5,899 nucleotides of DNA. It comes from Rhizobiaceae bacterium. GTDB taxonomy: Bacteria > Pseudomonadota > Alphaproteobacteria > Rhizobiales > Rhizobiaceae. Each line of letters opens with the position of its first letter. Position 1 is the first letter of the stretch. The notes beneath the pieces were generated by a model. The model searched no databases, was not told where the DNA came from, and was given only the letters and a program-made list of their open reading frames with translations. Made by a program: the position numbers and the translations under genes. The stretch is from positions 1 through 5,899 of the forward strand of contig JACMIV010000211.1 of NCBI GenBank assembly GCA_014380965.1. Reading direction: 5' to 3'. Of this stretch, positions 1 to 5,560 are shown one piece after another.

Positions 1-498
1 CAAGTAGAGCGCGAGGATGCCGACGCCGCCGAGGCTTGCCCGGTGGCGGAAGAGGGCGAGGAGGCCGAAGCCCATCAGGAGGCCGGCGAGCACGGCGCCG
101 GTGGTGCGGTCGACATGTCCGAAGGCGAAGAGCGCCGGCTGGACGGCGGTGACGAGCGACAGGATCGCGACGGCGATGAAGGTCTTCGCCGTGAAGGCAG
201 GGCCCATGCGTTTGAAGGCGAGGACGTAGAAGGGCAGGTTGACTAGAAAGAAGACAAGGCCGAAGTTCCAGCCGAGCCCGTAATGGACGATGAAGGCAAG
301 CCCCGCCGTGCCGCCGGTGAGGAAGCCGAGATGGCCGAGGATCGCGATGCCGAGCGCTGTCAGCACCGTGCCGGTGAACAGCGCCTGCGCGTCCTCCAGC
401 GGCGTGTGCCGCGTCGCCGTCGCCTGCCAGCCGCCGAACAGACGCTGTCGCCGCTTGGCCGGGATGAGAGATGGTGCTTGATCCGGCTGAGGGTCCAT
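1..498 (-). CDS. YitT family (DUF161) membrane protein, N-terminal part
   Basis: The gene is partial: the reading frame runs from ATG at 498 off the left edge, giving the first 166 residues. The protein has a short hydrophilic N-terminus (about 1-35), then hydrophobic segments near 37-57, 63-75, 79-97, 105-126, 133-151 and 155 to the edge, so it is a multi-pass inner-membrane protein. The motif TGGTAGLAF (61-69) and the later SLGGVGILALYL (155-166) are what I recognise from short rhizobial YitT/DUF161 proteins. These are usually about 200-215 residues, so roughly 40 residues are missing. The family's transport role and substrate are not firmly established, and none is assigned here. The start is supported by an AGGAG four bases upstream (complement of 503-507). 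The intergenic region before it suggests its own promoter, although no convincing -35/-10 pair was found. Confidence 0.82.
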   Translation of the reverse strand, partial: MDPQPDQAPSLIPAKRRQRLFGGWQATATRHTPLEDAQALFTGTVLTALGIAILGHLGFLTGGTAGLAFIVHYGLGWNFGLVFFLVNLPFYVLAFKRMGPAFTAKTFIAVAILSLVTAVQPALFAFGHVDRTTGAVLAGLLMGFGLLALFRHRASLGGVGILALYL

Positions 499-502
499 AC
501 GG

Positions 503-507
503 CTCCT
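503..507 (-). promoter_or_regulatory. Ribosome binding site of the YitT-family gene
   Basis: On the minus strand the bases read AGGAG, four bases before the ATG at 498. This is a canonical Shine-Dalgarno core and fixes the start of the YitT-family gene. Confidence 0.7.
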
Positions 508-631
508 GACAGGGCAGCGGGAGGAATGCTGCACCTGCGAAAACTAGCCGAGCTGGCGATTCGAGACCAGTGCGGCCCTTGGTTGGCGAGGGTCAGCGGG
601 TCCGCGCCTGAACCGGGGAGCACGAGCGCCC

Positions 632-682
632 CCTCTCGGCTTCGTCGTCCCAGCCTGCGGCGAGGATGACGAAGCCGAGAGG
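632..682. repeat. Long hairpin / repeat-like palindrome with 19-base arms
   Basis: The left arm at 632-650 begins CCTCTCGGCTTCGTC and the right arm at 664-682 ends GACGAAGCCGAGAGG. The outer 15 bases pair perfectly. The stem continues four more positions (three Watson-Crick pairs and one G-T), leaving a 13-base loop at 651-663. It lies about 60 bases past the stop of the methyltransferase gene and upstream of the YitT-family gene, both on the minus strand. No T-run follows on either strand, so it is not a classical intrinsic terminator. The sharp palindrome with a CGTCATCC-like core resembles the dispersed extragenic palindromes common in Hyphomicrobiales genomes; that identity is an inference. 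It may still end or stabilise the methyltransferase transcript. Confidence 0.75.
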
Positions 683-698
683 CGATACGTGCTCTGGA

Positions 699-714
699 CG
701 GCGCGAATGACGAA
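699..714. repeat. Degenerate direct copy of part of the 632-682 hairpin
   Basis: Bases 699-714 match bases 658-673, inside the right side of the hairpin, at 14 of 16 positions (CGGCG, two differences, then ATGACGAA). This suggests that the intergenic region 499-741 was built from related repeat fragments. The match is short and could be chance in GC-rich DNA. Confidence 0.35.
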
Positions 715-741
715 GGTCTTCCATTACGGCTTCTGGGCGGC

Positions 742-1665
742 TCAGCCAGGCCCCGTCCGTTCGAAGACGAAGGCCAGCCCTTCCACCGGCTCCCCTCGAT
801 CCTGCCGCAGGACGAGCGGTGCCTCGGACTTCAGCGCGAAGCCCGCCGCCTCAGCGGGCGCGATGGCTCCGGCCCGCGAATGGCGATATCGCAACGAAGG
901 GCCGACGACGAAGGGCGCGTCTCCGTCATGCCGCTCGACCGTGAAGGCGAAGAGGCCCGATGGGGCGACGAGCGCGGCGACGCGGGAGGCGACGGGACCG
1001 AGATCGCCGACATAGATGAGGACGTCGGCGGCGGTCACGAGATCGGGGGCGAGGTCGCCGGCCTCGGCATCGAGGATGTCGCCGACGTCGAGCCGATCGT
1101 AGATCGCCTTGCGCCGCGCCTTCTCGATCATCGCGGGCGAGAGGTCGACGCCCGTCAGCCTGTCCGCGAAGGGTCGCAGCCGCTCCCCCATGAGGCCCGT
1201 GCCGCAGCCGAGATCGAGCGCATGGACGAAGCGGCGCGACGGTCCCGTCAGCCTCAGGATGTCCGTCATCAGAAGGTCCGGCCCGGCATAGCCGAGCTCG
1301 GCGACGAGCGAGGTCTCGAACCGGTCCGCATACTGGTCGAAGAGGCCCTTTACGAAGGCGGGCGGGGCACTCGTCGGGACAGCCGCGACGCCGAGGGAGG
1401 CGAGCTTCAAGGCGGCGCCCTGGCCATCGGCGGGATCGAGGCTCAGCGCCCGGCGATAGGCGTCGATCGCCGAAGCGGTGTCGCCACCCCGCTCGCGATA
1501 GCCGCCGAGCAAGGTCCAACCGGCTATCCAGAGCGGGCGAAGCTCGAGGGCTTGGCGCATAAGGTCGGCGGCGGCGGTAAGGTCGCCGGCCTCGGCATAG
1601 CTGGCCGCATAATCTGAGCGCCGATCGGCGCGGCCGTCGCCCGAACGGTTGAGGTCCTCTGACAT
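742..1665 (-). CDS. TPR-containing class I SAM-dependent methyltransferase
   Basis: The protein has 307 residues and appears complete and soluble. Residues 17-83 form about two tetratricopeptide-type helix pairs (for example LMRQALELRPLWIAGW and AIDAYRRALSLDP), a protein-protein interaction module. A linker carries FVKGLFDQYADRF (104-116), which I recognise from TPR-methyltransferases of this group. The Rossmann methyltransferase domain follows: motif I LDLGCGTG at 150-157 (SAM binding), acidic motif II VDLS at 173-176, DVGDILD at 193-199, and AADVLIYVGDL at 212-222. The closing strands end at FVFERTGPG. Domain order and size fit the alphaproteobacterial 'TPR plus methyltransferase domain 12/25' proteins. 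Their substrate is unknown to me, so none is given. The ATG at 1665 lacks a clear Shine-Dalgarno sequence. The gene is transcribed divergently from the exonuclease gene, 134 bases away. Confidence 0.85.
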   Translation of the reverse strand: MSEDLNRSGDGRADRRSDYAASYAEAGDLTAAADLMRQALELRPLWIAGWTLLGGYRERGGDTASAIDAYRRALSLDPADGQGAALKLASLGVAAVPTSAPPAFVKGLFDQYADRFETSLVAELGYAGPDLLMTDILRLTGPSRRFVHALDLGCGTGLMGERLRPFADRLTGVDLSPAMIEKARRKAIYDRLDVGDILDAEAGDLAPDLVTAADVLIYVGDLGPVASRVAALVAPSGLFAFTVERHDGDAPFVVGPSLRYRHSRAGAIAPAEAAGFALKSEAPLVLRQDRGEPVEGLAFVFERTGPG

Positions 1666-1799
1666 GGGGCGGATCGTCCAGGTTCGGTGCCCGGCGGCCC
1701 GGCGTCCTGCAGCACGCGGGCGCAGGTGGCGGTATGGGCCCGCGCCTGCCGCGCCCGCAAGCGCTTTCTCCCGGCCGCACGGGCGCTAAGTGCGTCCGG
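1666..1799. other. Divergent intergenic region between methyltransferase and exonuclease genes
   Basis: This 134-base GC-rich spacer must hold both divergent promoters, but I see no convincing -35/-10 pair. It contains an imperfect inverted repeat: 1716-1726 pairs with 1745-1758, with three bases bulged. In a region this GC-rich that is weak evidence. An in-frame ATG at 1734 would extend the exonuclease by 22 residues, but that extension looks non-coding (see the exonuclease entry). Confidence 0.4.
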
Positions 1800-2813
1800 A
1801 TGATGCGTCCTGACGAACTCCTGCGCCCGACGCCGAAGGGTCTCTTTTGCCCGCCCGGCGATTTCTACATCGATCCGGTGCGCCCGGTCGAGCGCGCGCT
1901 CGTCACCCATGGGCATGCCGACCACGCGCGGCCCGGCAACGAAAAGGTTCTCGCCACCGCCGAAACGCTCGACATCATGGCGATCCGCTATGGCGAGGAT
2001 TTTGCCCGCGAACGGCAGGTGGCGGAAATCGGCGCGCGGTTGCAGGTGAACGGCGTCACGGTCTCCTTTCATCCGGCGGGGCATGTTCTCGGCTCGGCGC
2101 AGATCGCCGTCGAGAAGGACGGCCTACGCATCGTCGCGTCCGGGGACTACAAGACGAGCCGCGATCCGACCTGCGCGCCGTTCGAGCCGGTCCCCTGCGA
2201 CGTGTTCATCACCGAGGCGACCTTCGGCCTGCCCGTGTTCCGTCACCCGCCGGCGCGCGAGGAGGTACGGCGCCTGATGCGCTCGACGCTTCAGTTTCCC
2301 GAGCGCGCCCATCTCGTCGGCGCCTATGCGCTCGGCAAGGCGCAGCGCGTGATCCGACTCCTGCGCGACGAAGGCTACGACGCGCCGATCTACATCCATG
2401 GCGCCCTGAAGAAGCTCTGCGACTACTACGAGACGCAAGGCATCGCGCTCGGGCCACTCATGCCGGCGACGCGGGAGGTTGGCCGCAAGGCCGACTTCGC
2501 CGGGGCGATCGTCGTCGGCCCGCCTTCGGCCTTCGCCGACAAGTGGGCCCGCCGCTTCCCCGATCCGGTCTCGTGCTTCGCCTCCGGCTGGATGCAGGTG
2601 CGTCAGCGCGCTCGCCAGCGCGGGGTCGAGCTGCCGCTGATCGTTTCGGACCATTGCGACTGGGACGAGCTGACCGAAACGATCGAGAACCTTGCGCCTT
2701 CCGAGGTCTGGGTGACGCACGGCCGGGAGGAGGCTTTGGTGCGCTGGTGCGAATTGAAGGGTCTGGCCGCACGGCCTCTGCATCTCGTCGGTTACGAAGA
2801 CGAGGGGGACTGA
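1800..2813 (+). CDS. Ligase-associated metallo-beta-lactamase-fold DNA exonuclease
   Basis: The 337-residue protein belongs to the CPSF/Artemis-like (beta-CASP-related) metallo-beta-lactamase group annotated as 'ligase-associated DNA exonuclease'. Metal-binding motifs are visible: THGHADH at 36-42 (H37, H39, D41, H42), HPAGHVLGSA at 91-100 (H95), SGDYK at 114-118 (D116), the TEATFG motif at 138-143, SDH at 283-285 and VTHG at 305-308. Also typical are RPTPKGLFCPPGDFYIDP at the N-terminus and HLVGAYALGKAQRVI at 171-185. In many bacteria this family is encoded with an ATP-dependent DNA ligase, an Lhr-type helicase and a calcineurin-like phosphoesterase, and is presumed to act in DNA repair. No such partner is within this window. 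I chose the ATG at 1800 (or 1803, one residue shorter) because the protein then begins MRPDELLRP as relatives do; the 22 residues from ATG 1734 look spurious. The upstream SD is weak. Confidence 0.92.
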   Translation: MMRPDELLRPTPKGLFCPPGDFYIDPVRPVERALVTHGHADHARPGNEKVLATAETLDIMAIRYGEDFARERQVAEIGARLQVNGVTVSFHPAGHVLGSAQIAVEKDGLRIVASGDYKTSRDPTCAPFEPVPCDVFITEATFGLPVFRHPPAREEVRRLMRSTLQFPERAHLVGAYALGKAQRVIRLLRDEGYDAPIYIHGALKKLCDYYETQGIALGPLMPATREVGRKADFAGAIVVGPPSAFADKWARRFPDPVSCFASGWMQVRQRARQRGVELPLIVSDHCDWDELTETIENLAPSEVWVTHGREEALVRWCELKGLAARPLHLVGYEDEGD

Positions 2814-2820
2814 GGGCGGG

Positions 2821-4740
2821 TCACGTCCGATCTTCTTCCGTCTTACGCCAAGCCAAAGGCGCCGCACGATCGTCCGTCCCTTCTGTGTCGGGCAAGGCAT
2901 TGAGGGCCTCGCTGCGATCCTGAACCCGCCGGTCGCCGGCGCGCGTACGGCGCGCTCGCCACCACCCGCGGGTGATCCGCACGATGTCGCGGATGTTGAG
3001 GAAGATCGGGATCGATCCGCGCTGTGTCTCCGGCTCCAGCGACAGCCCGACCTCGGTGATGAGCCCGGCCTCGTCGGTATCGCGAACGATGAGTTCCACC
3101 GGGCCGATCGGAACGCGGTCGCCGTATTCCGCGCGGCCGCCGAGGCGATCGGTCATCAGCTCGGCGATGGTCCTGCCTACCGCCTCGGCCCCAAGCCCGA
3201 GACCATAGGCGTCGTCCAGGAACCGGGCGGGCTTGGTCGGATCGACGGTGAACTCGCCGAAGAAATCCGCGTCGTCCGCATCGACGGGCGTGTGGCTGGC
3301 GAAGAGGCGGTCGAGCAGGCGCGGGTAGCGCGGCGAGATAAACAGATAGACGTAGTCGCCGGCCTTCAGCCGCCCGGCATACTGGTAGCGCATCGACTTG
3401 CCGTCGCGGATGACCAGCGATGGCCTCGCCCAGCGCGGCACGCGCGCGCCGGTGGCGACCGGACTGTCGGCGACGACACGGTATGAGAGGAGCTCGTGGT
3501 GGGCCGAGCCCGGCAGTTCGAGCTCGACCTTTTCGACCGGCCCGATGCGCTTCGGAACGATGAGGCCGAGCCGTCTCGCGATAAAGCCGATCGTCCAGCC
3601 CTGCACGAGGAGCGAGGCGAGTACGATGATGAAGCCGACGTTGAAGAGCGTCCGGTTCTCGTCGATGCCGCCGATGAGGGGAAGGATCGCAAGGAGGATC
3701 GAGACTGAACCACGCAGGCCTACCCAGGAGATGAAGGCGGTCTCGCGCGGGTTGAAGTCGAAAGGGAGCATGCAGAGCCAGACGGCCAGCGGCCTTGCCA
3801 CGAAGATGAGGAAGGCGGCGAGGAGCAGCGCCTGTGCGGCGAGGGCACCGAACTGCGAGGGCGTGGCGAGAAGGCCGAGGACGAGGAACATGATGATCTG
3901 CGCGAGCCAGGTCATGCCGTCCAGGAACTGGCGCAGCGACGGGCCCGAGCGGATGCGGCTGTTGCCGGCATAGAGTCCCGCGACATAGACCGCGAGGAAG
4001 CCCGAACCGTCGATCGCGCCGGTGACGGAGAAGACGAGCAGCGACAGCGCGACCACGAAAATCGGCGTCAGGCCGCGTTCGAGCTTCAGGCGGTTGACGA
4101 GAAGCAGGATCATCCACCCGCCGGCGAGCCCGATGACGACGCCGAGACCCATCTGCTTCAGGAAGAGCAGGAGCACCCCGATGTCGATTTCGGCCACCGT
4201 ACCGCCGGTTGCGATGATCTCGACGAGCGCGATGGTGAGAAAGATCGCCATCGGATCGTTCGATCCGGATTCCACCTCCAGCGTCGACCGGACGCGGTCG
4301 CGGATGTTGATGCCGCCGATTCGCAGCAGGAAGAAGACGGCTGCCGCATCGGTGGAGCCGACGATCGAGCCGAGCAGAATGCCCTCCAAAAGGGGAATCT
4401 GGAGCACATGTGCCGCCGCCGCACCGAAAAGCATGGCCGTCAGCGGCACGCCGATGGTCGCCAGCGTCAGCGCCGGCATCGCAGCCTGCCGGAACGAAGC
4501 GAGCGAGGTGCCGAAGCCGGAGTCGAAGAGGATGATCGAGAGCGCGAGGGAGCCGATGAAGTAGGCGAGCTGCGCGTCGTCGAAGGCGAGCCCCAGCCCG
4601 TCTTCGCCCGCAAGCAGCCCGATCGACAGGAAGAGCAGCAGCAGGGGCGCGCCGAATCTCAGGGCGAGCAGGCTCGAAAACGCGGCAACGAGCACGAGGA
4701 GCGTCGAGACGAGGATGATGAGGTACATCGATTCATGCAT
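2821..4740 (-). CDS. nhaP2: NhaP2/CvrA-type K+(Na+)/H+ antiporter with TrkA_C and CorC_HlyC domains
   Basis: The inner-membrane cation/proton antiporter has 639 residues. Residues 6-395 form a Na+/H+-exchanger fold with about 12 hydrophobic segments. Key motifs are LLAGEDGLG (42-50), ILFDSGFGT (70-78), GSTDAAAVF (128-136, with D131), ESGSNDP (157-163, the N161-D162 pair typical of CPA1-type exchangers) and GLRGSVSILLA (341-351, with R343). After the membrane domain comes a TrkA_C/RCK_C regulatory domain (about 402-483, including AGDYVYLFISP) and a transporter-associated CorC_HlyC domain (about 494-572, including FFGEFTV and LGAEAVGRTIAELM). This order matches NhaP2/CvrA K+/H+ antiporters, usually about 570-620 residues. 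A hydrophilic, charged tail follows from about 590. I chose ATG 4740 because the protein then starts MHESMYLIILVS as relatives do, with GGGAAG ten bases upstream; 36 further in-frame residues from 4848 look spurious. Likely role: K+ and pH homeostasis. The stop lies 7 bases from the convergent exonuclease stop. Confidence 0.93.
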   Translation of the reverse strand: MHESMYLIILVSTLLVLVAAFSSLLALRFGAPLLLLFLSIGLLAGEDGLGLAFDDAQLAYFIGSLALSIILFDSGFGTSLASFRQAAMPALTLATIGVPLTAMLFGAAAAHVLQIPLLEGILLGSIVGSTDAAAVFFLLRIGGINIRDRVRSTLEVESGSNDPMAIFLTIALVEIIATGGTVAEIDIGVLLLFLKQMGLGVVIGLAGGWMILLLVNRLKLERGLTPIFVVALSLLVFSVTGAIDGSGFLAVYVAGLYAGNSRIRSGPSLRQFLDGMTWLAQIIMFLVLGLLATPSQFGALAAQALLLAAFLIFVARPLAVWLCMLPFDFNPRETAFISWVGLRGSVSILLAILPLIGGIDENRTLFNVGFIIVLASLLVQGWTIGFIARRLGLIVPKRIGPVEKVELELPGSAHHELLSYRVVADSPVATGARVPRWARPSLVIRDGKSMRYQYAGRLKAGDYVYLFISPRYPRLLDRLFASHTPVDADDADFFGEFTVDPTKPARFLDDAYGLGLGAEAVGRTIAELMTDRLGGRAEYGDRVPIGPVELIVRDTDEAGLITEVGLSLEPETQRGSIPIFLNIRDIVRITRGWWRARRTRAGDRRVQDRSEALNALPDTEGTDDRAAPLAWRKTEEDRT

Positions 4741-4903
4741 GCGCGATCGGCTTCCCGTTGCGAGTCCGCGCAATGCGGTTTGCCAAGCCTCTTCACGGGT
4801 CGGGCCCAACCGGCAACGATGGCTGCGCGAATGAGTATGAAGAGACAATCAAGAGCCATCGGGCGGAGTGCAAGACGAACAGGCCTCGGCAGCCCGTTCT
4901 CCT
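4741..4903. other. Leader between antiporter gene and brnTA operator
   Basis: These 163 bases separate the antiporter start from the brnT palindrome. On the minus strand there are TTGATT-like and CATACT-like hexamers near 4850-4830, but no promoter I would stand behind. Minus-strand frames continue open to 4848 and 4913, though their translations look non-coding. I recognised no riboswitch or RNA gene. Confidence 0.35.
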
Positions 4904-4948
4904 CGATCCTCATAGATTAAACGTGATACGTTTAATCCATGAGGATCG
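4904..4948. promoter_or_regulatory. 45-bp inverted repeat over the brnT start: likely brnTA operator
   Basis: The inner arms GATTAAACGT (4915-4924) and ACGTTTAATC (4928-4937) are perfectly complementary around the 3-base spacer GAT. After a single mismatch (A4914 against C4938) the symmetry resumes for ten more perfect bases: CGATCCTCAT (4904-4913) and ATGAGGATCG (4939-4948). Total arms are 21 bases, with 20 of 21 paired. The right outer arm is the brnT start codon and codons 2-4. The A/T-rich inner palindrome stands out from the GC-rich surroundings and is placed where a ribbon-helix-helix repressor operator would overlap the promoter. BrnA is known to autorepress brnTA in Brucella; that this exact palindrome is its site is an inference. 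If the mRNA starts upstream, the same sequence could form a hairpin hiding the start codon. Confidence 0.8.
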
Positions 4949-5187
4949 TCTATGACGACATCAAGCGAGCGCGCAACAGAGAGACGCACGGCGGTCTCGA
5001 TTTTGCCGATCTCGACGCGGAATTCTTTGCTGGCTCCATCGTCGTTCCGGCCAAGAAGGAGCGTTTCATGGCGATCGGACCGTTTCGTGGCGACATGATC
5101 GCGGTGGTCTTCGCAAGGCTGGGTTCCGAGGGAATCTCTGTCGTCTCCATGCGCCCGGCCAGCGCCAAGGAAAGGAAATCGCCATGA
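4939..5187 (+). CDS. brnT: BrnT ribonuclease toxin of a type II toxin-antitoxin system
   Basis: The protein has 82 residues, the usual BrnT size. BrnT has a RelE-like fold, acts as an RNA-cleaving toxin in the cytoplasm and is neutralised by BrnA in a toxin-antitoxin complex (known from Brucella abortus). Family hallmarks seen: the N-terminus MRIVYDDIKRARNRETHG (1-18), then GLDFADLDAEFF (19-30), a basic strand VVPAKKERFMAIG (35-47), a hydrophobic strand MIAVVFARLG (53-62), and the C-terminal signature ISVVSMRPASAKER (66-79), which is highly typical of BrnT. The start is fixed by this N-terminus, yet no Shine-Dalgarno sequence precedes the ATG; the upstream bases are the palindrome at 4904-4948. 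The last codon and stop overlap brnA by ATGA. H17-G18-G19 appears to have one more glycine than the common HGLDF/HGIDF form, as I recall the family. The toxin gene comes first, the normal brnTA order. Confidence 0.93.
   Translation: MRIVYDDIKRARNRETHGGLDFADLDAEFFAGSIVVPAKKERFMAIGPFRGDMIAVVFARLGSEGISVVSMRPASAKERKSP
5167..5178 (+). promoter_or_regulatory. Strong ribosome binding site of brnA inside the end of brnT
   Basis: Purine-rich AAGGAAAGGAAA lies within the last codons of brnT and contains two Shine-Dalgarno-like cores. The nearer AGGA is 7 bases before the brnA ATG at 5184. Combined with the ATGA overlap it suggests efficient, coupled antitoxin translation, in contrast to brnT, which has no SD. 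Confidence 0.7.
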
Positions 5188-5486
5188 CTCAGAGGTTCGA
5201 GAAACCGGCGGTGGATGCGCGCGAAGCCGAGATTCAGCGCATGATCGCCGCCGATCCCGATACGGCGGAAGCGACAGACGCCGAGTTGGCCGAGGCAAGG
5301 CCGTTCGCCGTCGTTTTTCCGGATCTGATGGCGAGCATCGGGAAAGAGCGTGGCCGCCCCGCTTTGGAGCGACCACGACGCCAGATTTCCATCCGGCTCG
5401 ACCCAGAGGTGATCGAGAAGTTCCGCGCTACCGGCAAGGGGTGGCAGTCGCGCATCAACGAGGTGTTGAGAAACGCCAAGCCCTGA
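5184..5486 (+). CDS. brnA: BrnA antitoxin, ribbon-helix-helix DNA-binding type
   Basis: The antitoxin has 100 residues, a normal BrnA size, and is encoded immediately after its toxin with a 4-base overlap. The N-terminal half (1-60) is charged and acidic (EAEIQRMIAADPDTAEATDAEL) and probably holds the toxin-binding segment, including FAVVFPDLM (41-49) and the conserved GRP turn at 57-59. The C-terminal half holds the ribbon-helix-helix core: strand RQISIRLDPEVIEKFRATG (66-84), then GWQSRINEVLR (86-96). QISIRLD followed by the GWQSRIN helix is the BrnA signature. In the family BrnA dimerises, binds BrnT and represses its own promoter. The obvious candidate site here is the palindrome at 4904-4948. 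Translation is likely coupled to brnT through ATGA with a strong SD at 5167-5178. Confidence 0.93.
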   Translation: MTQRFEKPAVDAREAEIQRMIAADPDTAEATDAELAEARPFAVVFPDLMASIGKERGRPALERPRRQISIRLDPEVIEKFRATGKGWQSRINEVLRNAKP

Positions 5487-5501
5487 GGCAGCGCGGCTTG
5501 C

Positions 5502-5525
5502 CGCATCGCTCGGCAGAGCGATGCG
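5502..5525. terminator. Hairpin after brnA, with an alternative register (possible bidirectional terminator)
   Basis: CGCATCGCTC (5502-5511) pairs perfectly with GAGCGATGCG (5516-5525) around a GGCA loop, 15 bases past the brnA stop. A competing perfect stem pairs GCCGCATCG (5500-5508) with CGATGCGGC (5529-5537). Both are possible because CGATG occurs three times in tandem at 5519-5533. No T-run follows, so intrinsic termination is uncertain. The location between convergent brnA and gap fits a shared 3' end structure. Confidence 0.5.
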
Positions 5526-5533
5526 ATGCGATG
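5519..5533. repeat. Three tandem copies of CGATG
   Basis: The 5-base unit CGATG occurs three times in a row at 5519-5523, 5524-5528 and 5529-5533. It lies in the brnA-gap intergenic space and gives the hairpin there two pairing registers. It is a possible slippage site. Confidence 0.75.
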
Positions 5534-5540
5534 CGGCGAG

Positions 5541-5555
5541 CGGGCGAACAGCCCG
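5541..5555 (+). terminator. Small hairpin between brnA and gap
   Basis: CGGGC (5541-5545) pairs with GCCCG (5551-5555) around GAACA, followed on the plus strand by TTGCT. The stem is short and the T-rich tail poor, so it is at best a weak terminator for brnTA. On the other strand it is also just past the gap stop codon. Confidence 0.35.
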
Positions 5556-5560
5556 TTGCT

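Noticed and set aside
550..580. tRNA T-arm-like ATTCGAGACC
   Set aside because: Only a 4-bp stem surrounds it and no acceptor, D or anticodon arms could be placed around it.
283..669. 128-residue plus-strand open frame opposite the YitT-family gene
   Set aside because: Arginine-rich shadow; the minus strand encodes clear membrane segments with a good SD.
880..1617. 245-residue plus-strand open frame opposite the methyltransferase gene
   Set aside because: The acidic, low-complexity translation (many G, E, D, R) is typical of an antisense shadow in GC-rich DNA; the minus-strand protein has clear methyltransferase motifs.
1716..1758. Imperfect GC-rich inverted repeat in the divergent spacer as an operator
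   Set aside because: It has a three-base bulge and only G/C pairs with no distinctive composition, so chance is likely.
926..1780. 284-residue minus-strand open frame in a second frame
   Set aside because: Arginine/proline-rich translation, a frame-shifted shadow of the methyltransferase gene.
2124..2900. 258-residue minus-strand open frame opposite the exonuclease gene
   Set aside because: No recognisable motif; it is antisense to a well-supported gene and overlaps the antiporter end.
1847..2923. 358-residue plus-strand open frame overlapping the exonuclease gene
   Set aside because: Arginine/alanine-rich shadow frame; the overlapping frame encodes the recognisable metallo-hydrolase.
2843..4117. 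424-residue minus-strand open frame inside the antiporter gene
   Set aside because: Arg/His/Pro-rich shadow of the antiporter in another frame.
4741..4848. 36-residue N-terminal extension of the antiporter from ATG 4848
   Set aside because: Hydrophilic residues unlike NhaP2 N-termini; ATG 4740 gives the expected start and has an upstream purine-rich site.
4659..4913. 84-residue minus-strand frame beginning at the mirrored ATG in the palindrome
   Set aside because: Its first residues copy BrnT only because of the palindrome; the rest has no recognisable content and runs into the antiporter gene.
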